Assembly (NCBI GenBank): GCA_021776175.1
Contig: JAJFGJ010000016.1
Location: 136,107-200,106, forward strand
Direction: 5' to 3'
DNA: 64,000 bases
From: Kiloniellaceae bacterium
GTDB taxonomy: Bacteria > Pseudomonadota > Alphaproteobacteria > Kiloniellales > J153
The notes under the pieces were generated by a model. The model did no database searches. It saw only the letters and a list, made by a program, of their open reading frames with translations, and had not been told where the DNA came from. A program made the position numbers and the translations under genes. Below, in pieces: positions 33,133 through 41,816 of this stretch (positions within the stretch are counted from its first letter, which is position 1; every line of letters begins with the position of its first letter).

Positions 33133-33555
33133 TTACCCCACGATATCGACTTGGGAGAAGAAGTAGGCGATCTCGATCGCCGCGTTCTCCGGCGAGTCCG
33201 AGCCGTGAGCCGAGTTGGCCTCGATGGATTCGGCGAACTCCGCCCGGATGGTGCCCGGTGCCGCCTTGGCCGGGTCGGTCGCGCCCATGACTTCGCGGTT
33301 CTTCTCGACCGCGTTTTCGCCCTCCAGAACCTGGACTACGACCGGGCCCGAGGTCATGAAATCGCACAGGCTGGAAAAGAACGGCCGTTCCCTATGCACG
33401 CCGTAGAAACCCTCGGCCTGGGCCCGGGTCATGAGAATCCGGCGTTGGGCGACCACGCGCAGGCCTGCTTCCTCCAGGCACGCGACGATCTTGCCGGTGA
33501 GGTTACGCCGGGTCGCGTCGGGTTTGATGATCGAAAAAGTCCGCTGGGTCGCCAT
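33133..33555 (-). CDS. ndk: Nucleoside diphosphate kinase
   Basis: Balances nucleoside triphosphate pools by a phosphohistidine ping-pong. The 140-residue sequence has '[19 protein letters not shown]' at the start, '[11 protein letters not shown]', '[20 protein letters not shown]' with the active-site His, and 'EIAYFF' near the end. The stop is convergent with the oxidase subunit IV gene. Ordinary length for the bacterial enzyme. Confidence 0.97.
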   Translation of the reverse strand: MATQRTFSIIKPDATRRNLTGKIVACLEEAGLRVVAQRRILMTRAQAEGFYGVHRERPFFSSLCDFMTSGPVVVQVLEGENAVEKNREVMGATDPAKAAPGTIRAEFAESIEANSAHGSDSPENAAIEIAYFFSQVDIVG

Positions 33556-33741
33556 GACGGGGAGTCTCCTCGTTGCATAAAAATCTAGGGTTTGGATTTG
33601 GCCGCGTTATAGCGGGCCGCCGAGGCGCCGACAACCACGGCGGCGGCCAGGGTAGCTCCGCTATCGTTCGGGGATTACGCGGTCCTGGAAGCGCGAAACC
33701 CCCGCCCTCCCGGCAAAGCTGTCAACCTCCAGACGGGCGGT

Positions 33742-34938
33742 TCAATGACCCTCGCTCTCCGCCGACGCAAGTGCCTTCGCCACCCAGCGGTGGAAGCAGT
33801 GGGTCGGGGGTTCCAGCACCGGGGTGAAGACACCGCCCTGAAACGCCGGCGAGTCGCGGCCGCGCTGCATTTCCTCGACCACGCTCACGTCCTCGGCGAA
33901 GACCGTGCGCCAGATTTCCGCGTTCTCCGCGCGTATCGCGGCGAAATCGGGGCCCAGGGGCTCATCGCCGACGTAGTAGATCTCGAAATGCTCAAGAGTA
34001 CGGTCCGGGTCCAGCGGCTCGAGCCGCACCGCATAGAAATGGTCGGCATGGAGGCCGAGCAGGAGGTTGGGGAACAGGGCCACGTACTCCGCCGCCTGGT
34101 CCCATTTCGACGACAGGTCCGGAAAGTGCGGCAGAGCGGGACCGGCCTTCGACATCTGCGGCTTGTAGGCGGTGCTGCCCTGACCGGCATGGAAACCGTC
34201 GGCCACGATGTTGTAGTGGTCCTCCAGGCGCGAATAGGCGTTCAGCCCGGGGTGGACCCAAGGCAGGTGATAGGCCTCGCAATAGTTCTCGACCGCCAGC
34301 TTCCAGTTGCAGGCGATATCGAAGCGCAGGGAAGAATCGGGCCCGCCGTGACGAATCAAGCTTAGATCGAATTCGGCCCAGCGCGCGCTCAGCGGCGCGG
34401 CGTGATCCTCGAAGGCCGGCGCATCGCCCGATAGGTTGACGAATATCTGGTCCAGCCACACGGCGCTGCGGACCTCGTGCAGGCCGTGCTGGGATTTATC
34501 GAAACCCTCGACGTTGTTCTTTCCGGTCCCCCCGATGGTGGGGGTGGCGCGCAGGCGCCCCTCGAAGTCGTAGGCCCAGGAGTGATAGGGGCAGCGCAGG
34601 ACGGTCAGGCTTTTGCACGGCTTGGTGACCAGGCGGTGGCCGCGATGGCTGCAGACGTTGTGAAAGACCCGCACCTTGCCATCGCGCCCGCGCACGATCA
34701 TGAGCGGCAGGCCCACGAGATCGGCCGGGCTGGCGTCGCCGGGGTCGGGGATGGCGCTGGCCGTGCCGATACAGGTCCAGGTCCGCGCCAGAACGCCGTC
34801 GCGCTCCTGCAGCGCGAATTCCGGCCCGGTGTAGGCCAGGTTTGGCAGGCCCCTGGCTTGCCCGATGGGCCGGTCTATCCCGGCCAGAACCTCGGCCCAG
34901 GCGATTTCCCGCGGTCCGAAAGCCATGCCCTGCGTCAT
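33742..34938 (-). CDS. Rieske-type aromatic/quaternary-amine oxygenase alpha subunit
   Basis: A 398-residue oxygenase. The Rieske cluster ligands are in 'VCSHRGHRLV' (CxH) and 'LRCPYHSWAYDFEG' (CxxH), about residues 96-125. The mononuclear iron triad is in 'VENYCEAYHLPWVHPGL' near residues 215-232. The architecture is that of ring-hydroxylating dioxygenase alpha subunits, including those acting on glycine betaine, carnitine or choline. The reductase partner is not adjacent, so the substrate remains open; the FNR-like gene at 45874 is too distant to claim. A second ATG lies four codons into the gene. Confidence 0.9.
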   Translation of the reverse strand: MTQGMAFGPREIAWAEVLAGIDRPIGQARGLPNLAYTGPEFALQERDGVLARTWTCIGTASAIPDPGDASPADLVGLPLMIVRGRDGKVRVFHNVCSHRGHRLVTKPCKSLTVLRCPYHSWAYDFEGRLRATPTIGGTGKNNVEGFDKSQHGLHEVRSAVWLDQIFVNLSGDAPAFEDHAAPLSARWAEFDLSLIRHGGPDSSLRFDIACNWKLAVENYCEAYHLPWVHPGLNAYSRLEDHYNIVADGFHAGQGSTAYKPQMSKAGPALPHFPDLSSKWDQAAEYVALFPNLLLGLHADHFYAVRLEPLDPDRTLEHFEIYYVGDEPLGPDFAAIRAENAEIWRTVFAEDVSVVEEMQRGRDSPAFQGGVFTPVLEPPTHCFHRWVAKALASAESEGH

Positions 34939-35266
34939 ATTCCGTCTCCAGTCCGGCGCCGGGGTCTCTCGAATCCAGGGCCCGGCCGCCTGTGCAAGCC
35001 CTTACATCTAGGTCAAGGCGGGCCGGCATTCCTGCGGATTCGCGCCAAGTTTCTGTCGCGGATCAGCGAGGATCCGAGGCCGGATCCAGGAACCCATGGC
35101 GCCAAGGCGTGCCCCAGAAGCGCCATAGTCTAGGGCTAACAAACACCCGCCGCCGGCCTATGGGCCGGGGTGTGAACGCCCGGCATCCTCGCGGGAAACA
35201 AGGGACCCTGGTTCCCTTCCCGTGGGTCGTGGTATTTTAGAAGCGGCCTGGAACAGGAGGGTGGCC
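34939..35266. other. Spacer upstream of chvI
   Basis: A 328 bp gap between the divergent Rieske oxygenase and ChvI genes, expected to hold both promoters. No coding sequence is supported. A short hairpin-like element lies near 35199-35220 ('agggaccctggttccct'). A strong 'aggaggg' ribosome-binding site lies just before the chvI ATG. Confidence 0.6.
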
Positions 35267-35968
35267 ATGCAGCACACGATAGCTCTGGTTGACGACGACC
35301 GGAACATTCTCACCTCAGTCTCGATCGCCCTGGAGGCCGAAGGCTTCAAGGTGCGGACCTACGCCGACGGCGCGGAAGCCTTGCGCGGCCTTTCGGCCAC
35401 CCCGGCCGACATAGCGATCCTGGACATCAAGATGCCGCGCATGGACGGGATGGAGCTACTTGGCCGGATACGCAATTCTTCTAACATGCCGGTGATTTTC
35501 CTGACCTCGAAGGACGACGAGGTGGACGAGGTGCTGGGCTTGCGCCTGGGCGCCGACGACTACATAACCAAGCCGTTCTCGCAGCGCCTCTTGATCGAAC
35601 GAATTCGCGCCCTGCTGCGCCGCGAGCGTAGCGCGCGCGACGACTCCGGTCCCGGTTCCGGCGAAAAACCCATTTTGAGGGGCGATCTGGTGCTCGATCC
35701 GGCGCGCCACCTATGCACCTGGAAGGGTCAAGCGGTCAATTTGACGGTGACCGAATTCCTGATTCTCAAGGCCTTGGCCGCCCGGCTGGGGCACGTCAAG
35801 AGCCGCGATCAGCTGATGGATTCGGCTTACGGCGAATCCATCTACGTCGACGATCGGACCATCGATAGCCACATCAAGCGGCTGCGTAAAAAATTCAAGG
35901 ATATAGACAGCGGTTTCAACGAGATCGAAACCCTTTACGGTGTCGGCTATCGGTATAAGGATCGATAG
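35267..35968 (+). CDS. chvI: Two-component response regulator ChvI
   Basis: OmpR-family regulator of the alphaproteobacterial envelope/acid-stress pathway, 233 residues. The receiver has acidic pocket '[11 protein letters not shown]', phospho-acceptor Asp in '[14 protein letters not shown]', and Lys in '[10 protein letters not shown]'. The winged helix is residues about 135-230, with '[12 protein letters not shown]'-like recognition sequence read here as '[20 protein letters not shown]' and '[13 protein letters not shown]' at the end. It sits 58 bp before chvG, as expected. The ATG at 35267 follows a strong AGGAGG. Confidence 0.95.
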   Translation: MQHTIALVDDDRNILTSVSIALEAEGFKVRTYADGAEALRGLSATPADIAILDIKMPRMDGMELLGRIRNSSNMPVIFLTSKDDEVDEVLGLRLGADDYITKPFSQRLLIERIRALLRRERSARDDSGPGSGEKPILRGDLVLDPARHLCTWKGQAVNLTVTEFLILKALAARLGHVKSRDQLMDSAYGESIYVDDRTIDSHIKRLRKKFKDIDSGFNEIETLYGVGYRYKDR

Positions 35969-36026
35969 CGCAGGCGCCGTTCCGCCAACTTTCCCGCCAC
36001 GACCGCGGGCCTGAATTCTGAAAGCC

Positions 36027-37679
36027 ATGAGCGCCGAACACGACCCTAAAGGACGATCGGTGGACTTGGCCGCGAGGACGCGGCGCGGGCGCCGGCGGCG
36101 TGGGCTTGGTTCGCCGCTGATCAGGCGGATTCTACTGCTCAATGTCCTGGTTCTCGTCATTCCCGTGCTCGGGCTGCTGCACCTCGACCAATACCGTCAC
36201 ACGCTGATCGATTCCGAGTTGGACAGCTTACGCGTGCAGGCGCGAGCCTTCGCCTTGACCCTGGGCAGCACCGCCGTGGTTGGCACCCCGCGCGGCGAAG
36301 AGCGCCTGATGGCGGTATCGGCCCGCCATTTGATGCGCGTCCTGCTTTACGATACCGGCGTGCGGGCGCGCATCTTCGACCGAAAAGGCGATCTTGTGGC
36401 CGATAGTTTCGTATTGGCCGGGCCCGGCGGCCTGGTTCAGGTGGTGGAGCTTCCGGCGGCCGGCGAAAGCGGAATCCTGGCGGCGCTGGAGCGCTGGTAC
36501 GACAAGGCCGCCGGTTGGCTGCCGTCAAGCGGCGAGCTGCCTCTCTACACGGAGTCGCGCACGCAAACGGCAACCGACTACGAGGAGGTCCAGCGGGCCT
36601 TGTTCGGCGAGGCGCGCGGCGTGGCGCGGGCCGACCGCCGGGGCCGTCTGATTCTCACGGCCGCGGTTCCGGTTCAGCGCTACCGCCAAGTGCTGGGCGC
36701 GCTCATGGTGTCCAAGGGCGGAGTCGAGGTCGACGCGGCCGTGAGCGCCCGCCGCCTGGAGATCATGCTGGTCTTCGGCATCGCCCTGGCGGTTACCGTG
36801 CTGTTATCCTTGTACCTGGCCGGGACCATCGCCCGGCCGATCAGGCGGCTGGCCCTGGCCGCCGATCAGGTGCGCCACGGCAAAGGCCGCACCCATGAAA
36901 TTCCGGATTTCACCCGCCGGGGCGACGAGATTGGCGACCTTTCGGCGGCGCTGCGGGGCATGACGACCGCCTTGTGGGCCCGGCTCGACGCCATCGAGGG
37001 TTTTGCCGCCGATGTGGCGCACGAGATCAGAAACCCGCTGACATCCTTGCGCAGCGCGGTCGAAACCGTGGCCCGGGTCGAGGACCCGGCGCAGCAAAAG
37101 CGCCTTATGTCGATCATCCTCGACGACGTGCAGCGCCTGGACCGCCTGATCGGCGATATATCCGGGGCTTCCCGCCTCGACGCCGAACTGTCGCGGGCCG
37201 AGAACGCGCCCGTGGATATCGCCCACTTGCTCAAGACCCTGGCCGAAACCTACGACGCCACGGCGCCGGCCGCGGGCCCGCGGTTGCGCTTGGATCTCGA
37301 ATCCGGGCGGGACTTGACCGTCATGGGCATGGAAGACCGGCTTGGCCAGGTGGTGCGCAATCTCATGAGCAACGCGGTCACCTTCTCTCCGCCCGATGGC
37401 GAGATCGTGCTGTCCGGCCGCCGCGAGGGGCCGTGGGTGATCGTGGAGGTTATGGATGAAGGGCCCGGCATTCCCGAAACCAAGCTCGCGGCGGTATTCG
37501 ATCGTTTCTATACCGAGCGGCCCAGCGGCGAGAAATTCGGCACCCATTCGGGACTGGGTCTAAGTATCTCGAAACAGATCGTCGAGGCCCATGGCGGCAC
37601 GATCGTGGCGCGGAATCGGGATGGCGGCGAGGATAAGCCGCGCGGGGCGGCATTTACGATCCGCTTGCCGGCGGCGTAA
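36027..37679 (+). CDS. chvG: Sensor histidine kinase ChvG
   Basis: A 550-residue inner-membrane kinase partner of ChvI. A first membrane helix lies at about 30-52 ('ILLLNVLVLVIPVLGLLHL'), a periplasmic sensing domain at about 53-245, and a second helix at about 246-266. A HAMP domain follows. The H-box is 'FAADVAHEIRNPLTSL' with His332, followed by the ATPase boxes 'VVRNLMSNAVTFSPP' and 'VMDEGPGIPETKL'. In relatives the periplasmic part binds ExoR, which was not found here. The conserved order chvI-chvG-hprK-PTS supports the call. Confidence 0.94.
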   Translation: MSAEHDPKGRSVDLAARTRRGRRRRGLGSPLIRRILLLNVLVLVIPVLGLLHLDQYRHTLIDSELDSLRVQARAFALTLGSTAVVGTPRGEERLMAVSARHLMRVLLYDTGVRARIFDRKGDLVADSFVLAGPGGLVQVVELPAAGESGILAALERWYDKAAGWLPSSGELPLYTESRTQTATDYEEVQRALFGEARGVARADRRGRLILTAAVPVQRYRQVLGALMVSKGGVEVDAAVSARRLEIMLVFGIALAVTVLLSLYLAGTIARPIRRLALAADQVRHGKGRTHEIPDFTRRGDEIGDLSAALRGMTTALWARLDAIEGFAADVAHEIRNPLTSLRSAVETVARVEDPAQQKRLMSIILDDVQRLDRLIGDISGASRLDAELSRAENAPVDIAHLLKTLAETYDATAPAAGPRLRLDLESGRDLTVMGMEDRLGQVVRNLMSNAVTFSPPDGEIVLSGRREGPWVIVEVMDEGPGIPETKLAAVFDRFYTERPSGEKFGTHSGLGLSISKQIVEAHGGTIVARNRDGGEDKPRGAAFTIRLPAA

Positions 37680-37692
37680 ACTGACCCCGGCA

Positions 37693-39060
37693 ATGAAAAC
37701 GCAAACCATCCACGCAACCTGTGTCGCGCTCGATGGGCCTTCGGGCCAGAAGGGGATCCTTCTGCGGGGCCCTTCGGGAGCGGGCAAATCCGATCTGGCG
37801 CTGCGATTGATCGACGAGGGAGCGCGCCTGGTCGCGGACGACCGCTGCGAGCTCAGCTTGGACGAAGCAGGCCCAGGCGCGGAGCCCCGCGTGATCGCGC
37901 GCGCGCCGTCCATCCTGGCTGGGCGGATGGAAGCGCGGGGCTTGGGCATCGTCGAGGCGCCCCGGGTGGCCGAAGCGCCGGTCGCCTTGATCGTCGATTT
38001 GGTTCGCGGCGATGCGGTCGAACGCCTGCCGGAGCCCGCCCGCGAGGATCTGCTTGGAGTAGCACTACCGTGCCTGGCGCTCGATCCCTTCGAGGTTTCG
38101 GCGCCGGCCAAGCTGCGCCTGGCCATGCGTCAACTGGCGGCGCCCGCCGCCGCGGCAAGCACGGCCGGAGGCAAAACGGCCAAGACCGAGCGCCGGCGCG
38201 CGGTTCTGGTCACGGGCATGTCCGGCGCCGGGCATTCGACGGCCCTGAAAATTCTCGAGGATGCGGGTTACGAGACCATCGACAACCTGCCGCTGGACCT
38301 GCTCGACGCTGTTTTGCTCGAACCCGAGGCGACCCGCCCCCTGGCGGTTTGCGTGGATACCCGGACCCGCCGATTCGCCGCCGCGACCGTGGTCGAGCAC
38401 CTGCACTATCTGTCCGCCCAACCCGGCCTGGCCGTGACCTTGGTATTTCTCGACTGCCAGGACGACGTCCTCGCGCGCCGCTACACGGAGACACGCCGGC
38501 GCCACCCCCTGGCGCGCGACCGCCCCGTGGCCGACGGTATTTCGGCCGAGCGCGGCCTCATCGCCCCGCTCAAGGCGCGCGCCGACCTGATGCTCGACAC
38601 CTCGGCGTTTTCTCCCGCCGAGCTCGGCCGGGTCTTGGCCGGGCACTTCGATCTGGGGGAAGACGCGGCCATGACGCTGTTCGTGACCTCGTTTTCATAT
38701 CGCCACGGCCTACCGCGCGAGGCCGATCTGGTTTTCGACGTGCGGTTCCTGACCAATCCTCACTACGACCCGGCGCTTCGGCCCTTCGATGGCCGCGACC
38801 CCAAAGTCGCCGCCTATATCGAAAAAGACCCTGAATTCGCGCCCTTCATGGCCCACATGACCGGCTTGCTGGCGCCCTTGCTGCCAAGGTACGAGCGCGA
38901 GGGGAAAAGCTATCTGACGATCGCGCTCGGCTGCACCGGCGGCCGCCATCGCTCGGTCCTGGTCGCGGAGCGGCTTGGCGCCTGGTTCCGCGAGCAAGGC
39001 CGGCCGGCGGAAACCAGCCACCGGGACCTCGAGCCCGGCGGCCAGGCATTACGGGGATGA
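37693..39060 (+). CDS. hprK-rapZ: HPr kinase/phosphorylase fused to RNase adapter RapZ
   Basis: A single 455-residue frame joins two usually separate neighbours. Residues 1-145 are a short HPr kinase: P-loop 'LRGPSGAGKSDLALRLID', then 'LVADDRCELS' and the K-like signature 'GRMEARGLGIVEAP'. A linker of about 20 Ala/Lys-rich residues (146-170) follows. Residues about 171-455 are RapZ/YvcJ: 'VLVTGMSGAGHSTALKILED', 'YETIDNLPLDLLDAV', 'SFSYRHGLPREADLVFDVRF' and 'IALGCTGGRHRSVLVAERLG'. Its P-loop has His181 where Lys is usual. No stop, start or frame break lies between the parts. Expected roles are Ser-phosphorylation of HPr and nucleotide-signal/RNA-turnover control. Confidence 0.92.
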   Translation: MKTQTIHATCVALDGPSGQKGILLRGPSGAGKSDLALRLIDEGARLVADDRCELSLDEAGPGAEPRVIARAPSILAGRMEARGLGIVEAPRVAEAPVALIVDLVRGDAVERLPEPAREDLLGVALPCLALDPFEVSAPAKLRLAMRQLAAPAAAASTAGGKTAKTERRRAVLVTGMSGAGHSTALKILEDAGYETIDNLPLDLLDAVLLEPEATRPLAVCVDTRTRRFAAATVVEHLHYLSAQPGLAVTLVFLDCQDDVLARRYTETRRRHPLARDRPVADGISAERGLIAPLKARADLMLDTSAFSPAELGRVLAGHFDLGEDAAMTLFVTSFSYRHGLPREADLVFDVRFLTNPHYDPALRPFDGRDPKVAAYIEKDPEFAPFMAHMTGLLAPLLPRYEREGKSYLTIALGCTGGRHRSVLVAERLGAWFREQGRPAETSHRDLEPGGQALRG

Positions 39061-39115
39061 TTTTCCCGACGATTCGCGCTAAAACCCGGCGGCTTGCTGT
39101 TCAAAGGATCGCGAA

Positions 39116-39520
39116 ATGATCGGAATGGTGCTGGTCACCCACGGGCGGCTCGCCTTGGAATTCATTGCTGCGCTGGAGCATGTCGTGGGGCCGCAGAAGA
39201 ACGTGGCCGCCATTTGCATCGGCCCCGACGACGACATGGAGCAGCGCCGCCGCGAGATTATCGAAAGCGTCGAAAAGGCGGACGATGGCCGCGGAGTCGT
39301 GCTCTTGACCGACATGTTCGGGGGCACCCCGTCCAATCTGGCTATCTCCGTGCTCGATCAAGGGCGGGTCGAGGTAATTGCAGGAGTTAATCTGCCGATG
39401 CTCATAAAGCTAGCCAGTTTGCGCGAGAGCGAGACCTTGGCCTCGGCGGTGGCCCAAGCCCAGGAAGCGGGCCGGAAATATATCAACGTCGCGTCACAGT
39501 TGCTGGCCGACAAAACCTGA
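39116..39520 (+). CDS. PTS EIIA component, mannose family
   Basis: A 134-residue soluble phosphocarrier that accepts phosphate from HPr. The phospho-His is in 'GMVLVTHGRLALEFI' (His9). The 'VVLLTDMFGGTPSNLAI' segment and 'VEVIAGVNLPMLIKL' complete the EIIA(Man) fold. In alphaproteobacteria this protein lacks a sugar permease and serves regulation. It lies between the HprK-RapZ gene and HPr, 55 bp after the former. Confidence 0.94.
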   Translation: MIGMVLVTHGRLALEFIAALEHVVGPQKNVAAICIGPDDDMEQRRREIIESVEKADDGRGVVLLTDMFGGTPSNLAISVLDQGRVEVIAGVNLPMLIKLASLRESETLASAVAQAQEAGRKYINVASQLLADKT

Positions 39521-39547
39521 AGACGCGAAAGTCATGCGGGAGTCATC

Positions 39548-39823
39548 ATGACGGCGTCGGCCACGATTCGTGCCACGATTCGCAATCGGCGGGGTTTGCA
39601 TGCTCGCGCGGCGGCGAAATTCGTTAAATTGGCCGGCGCCTACGACGCGGAGATCACGGTGCGGGCCAATGGCACGGAGGTGCCGGGATTGTCGATCATG
39701 GGCCTGATGATGCTCGCGGCCTCGATCGGATGCGAGCTTTCATTGAGCGCCCGCGGCCCCGATGCCCAGGCCGCCGTGGAAGCCCTGGCGGCGCTGGTCG
39801 GAAAGAAGTTCGATGAAGACTGA
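39548..39823 (+). CDS. ptsH: Phosphocarrier protein HPr (NPr-type)
   Basis: A 91-residue phosphorelay protein between Enzyme I and EIIA. The phospho-His is in 'RNRRGLHARAAAKFVKLAG' and the regulatory serine, target of HPr kinase, is in 'VPGLSIMGLMMLAAS'. Its presence fits the kinase encoded upstream. It overlaps the Enzyme I gene by 11 bases, so translation is coupled. Confidence 0.96.
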   Translation: MTASATIRATIRNRRGLHARAAAKFVKLAGAYDAEITVRANGTEVPGLSIMGLMMLAASIGCELSLSARGPDAQAAVEALAALVGKKFDED

Positions 39824-41660
39824 AAAGCCCGGCAAAAAGACCAAGCGCGCCGCGCCGCGAACCCGGGCGCCGGAAAAACGCGCCAAAGCCAAGGCCGCGG
39901 CGGCCGATCCGTGTGGGCAAGAGGTCATCGAGGGCCTTGGCGTCTCGCCGGGAATCGCGATCGGCCCCGCGCATCTGCGCGACGGCGGCGACGTGCAGGT
40001 GGTCGAGCGCCAGATCGCGAAACGCGAGGTCGAGGGCGAGCTGGAGCGGTTTCAAAATGCCGTCGCGCAGTCCTTGCGCCAGATCTCGAAACTCAAGACC
40101 AAGGCCAAGACGTTTCATGGCACGGCGGCGGAAGAGTTGGGATATCTTCTGGACGCGCACGCCCACATGCTCAAGAGCCGCAGCCTCGTCGGCGGGATCA
40201 AGCACCGCATCCAGGCCAGGCTATGCAACGCCGAAGCGGCGGTCATGGCCGAGATCGGGATCGTCGCGCGGAACTTCGCCGAAATGGACGATGCCTACTT
40301 GCGCTCGCGCGGCCAGGAGGTGCGTGAGGTCGGCCTGAGAATCGTCCGCAATCTGACCAAGGCGTCGTTCAGCGGCTTCGATCACCTGGAGCCGGGCAGC
40401 ATCGTCATCGCGGAAGAGATTACTCCCGCCGATACAGCCCTTATGGATCCGCGCATCATCGGTGGATTCGCCTGCGCGATCGGGGGCGCGGAGGGGCACA
40501 CCGCGATCATGGCCCGCTCGCTCGGCCTGCCGGCGGTCCTGGGCGCCGGCGCCTTGATCGGCGGCGTGAGCAACGGCGATACCGTTATTGTCGACGGCTC
40601 CAACGGCGTCGTCGTGATCAATCCAACCGCCGCATGCCGGAGCAGCTACGAACGCCGGCGCAAGGCGATGGCGCGCGAGACCCAGGCCCTGAGCCGCTTG
40701 CGCAACGTCGAACCGGTCACACGCGACGGGACTCGGGTCACCCTGCTGGCCAACCTCGAATTGCCGCGCGAAATCGGCCAGGCGGTCGCGGCCGGCGCCG
40801 AGGGGATCGGTCTCCTGCGCACGGAATTCCTGTTCATGAATCGCGACGACCTCCCAAGCGAGGACGAGCAGACGGCGGCGCTAAGCGAAATTGTCGAGGC
40901 CATGCCAGGGCGTCCGGTGACCGTGCGGACCCTGGATATCGGCGGCGAGAAGCTAACCTCTTCCCTGGGGGCGCATTTCGCCGAAACCCAGAATCCGGCG
41001 CTTGGCTTGCGCGCGATACGCCTGTCGCTCAAGGAACCCAAGCTATTGGAGACGCAGCTCGCGGCGATGCTGCGCGCCGGCGCGAAGGGTAATCTGCGCA
41101 TCCTCCTGCCCATGATTTCGACGGTCGCGGAGGTTAAGGAAGTCCGCAAGATCCTAACCAGCGTCGCGGCCCGGCTTAAGCGCCGGAAGGTGCGGATCGC
41201 CGACCCCCTGCCGCCCCTCGGCGTTATGATCGAGATCCCGGGCGCCGCGCTGACCGCGGACGCCTTGGCCAAGGTCTCGGATTTCTTCGCCATCGGCAGT
41301 AACGATCTGACCATGTATACGTTGGCGATCGACCGGGGCGAGGAAAGCGTCGCCCATCTTTATAACCCGCTGCATCCCAGTGTCCTTAGGCTCATGCAAT
41401 TCGCCATTCAGGCGGCGCTGCGCGCCCGTATTCCGATCTCCATTTGCGGCGAGATCGCCGGAGACGCGCGTTTCACGGCCTTGAACCTGGGGTTGGGCGT
41501 GCGGGAGCTGTCCATGGGCGCCAACGCCCTGCCACGAATCAAAAGCCGTATTCTGAACCTGGACATGCAAGCCGCGACACAGCGGGCGCAGATGATAATG
41601 GATCAATACGATGCCGGACGAATCGCCGCCCTGCTCGACGATTTCAACGATGTTAGCTAG
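39813..41660 (+). CDS. Phosphoenolpyruvate-protein phosphotransferase (Enzyme I)
   Basis: Transfers phosphate from PEP to HPr. The 615-residue protein opens with a Lys/Ala-rich segment (residues 1-30), then the swivelling domain with catalytic His in 'GGAEGHTAIMARSLGLPAV', and the PEP-binding barrel with 'EGIGLLRTEFLFMNRDDLPS', 'VRTLDIGGEKL', 'FFAIGSNDLTMYTLAIDRG' and 'SICGEIAGDARF'. No N-terminal GAF domain, typical of PtsP (EI-Ntr), is present; this is the short PtsI-like type used in the alphaproteobacterial regulatory PTS. I chose the ATG at 39813, which overlaps HPr. Confidence 0.93.
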   Translation: MKTEKPGKKTKRAAPRTRAPEKRAKAKAAAADPCGQEVIEGLGVSPGIAIGPAHLRDGGDVQVVERQIAKREVEGELERFQNAVAQSLRQISKLKTKAKTFHGTAAEELGYLLDAHAHMLKSRSLVGGIKHRIQARLCNAEAAVMAEIGIVARNFAEMDDAYLRSRGQEVREVGLRIVRNLTKASFSGFDHLEPGSIVIAEEITPADTALMDPRIIGGFACAIGGAEGHTAIMARSLGLPAVLGAGALIGGVSNGDTVIVDGSNGVVVINPTAACRSSYERRRKAMARETQALSRLRNVEPVTRDGTRVTLLANLELPREIGQAVAAGAEGIGLLRTEFLFMNRDDLPSEDEQTAALSEIVEAMPGRPVTVRTLDIGGEKLTSSLGAHFAETQNPALGLRAIRLSLKEPKLLETQLAAMLRAGAKGNLRILLPMISTVAEVKEVRKILTSVAARLKRRKVRIADPLPPLGVMIEIPGAALTADALAKVSDFFAIGSNDLTMYTLAIDRGEESVAHLYNPLHPSVLRLMQFAIQAALRARIPISICGEIAGDARFTALNLGLGVRELSMGANALPRIKSRILNLDMQAATQRAQMIMDQYDAGRIAALLDDFNDVS

Positions 41661-41816
41661 ATGTTAGCCAGCCATAGCGCATAACTTGCCGTCGCCGCGC
41701 GCGGCTGATAAAGGACCGGCCCAAGGGCGCCGCCGCGATCCCCGGCGGCCCGAGCGCATATCAGTCCCTGTGCAGCAAACCAAAGCAGACAATCCGTGGA
41801 AAAGGACGAGACTCGC

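Noticed and set aside
41661-41816. Possible SAH riboswitch before ahcY
   Set aside because: The expected conserved core and pseudoknot pairing were not found by eye; a covariance-model search would settle it.
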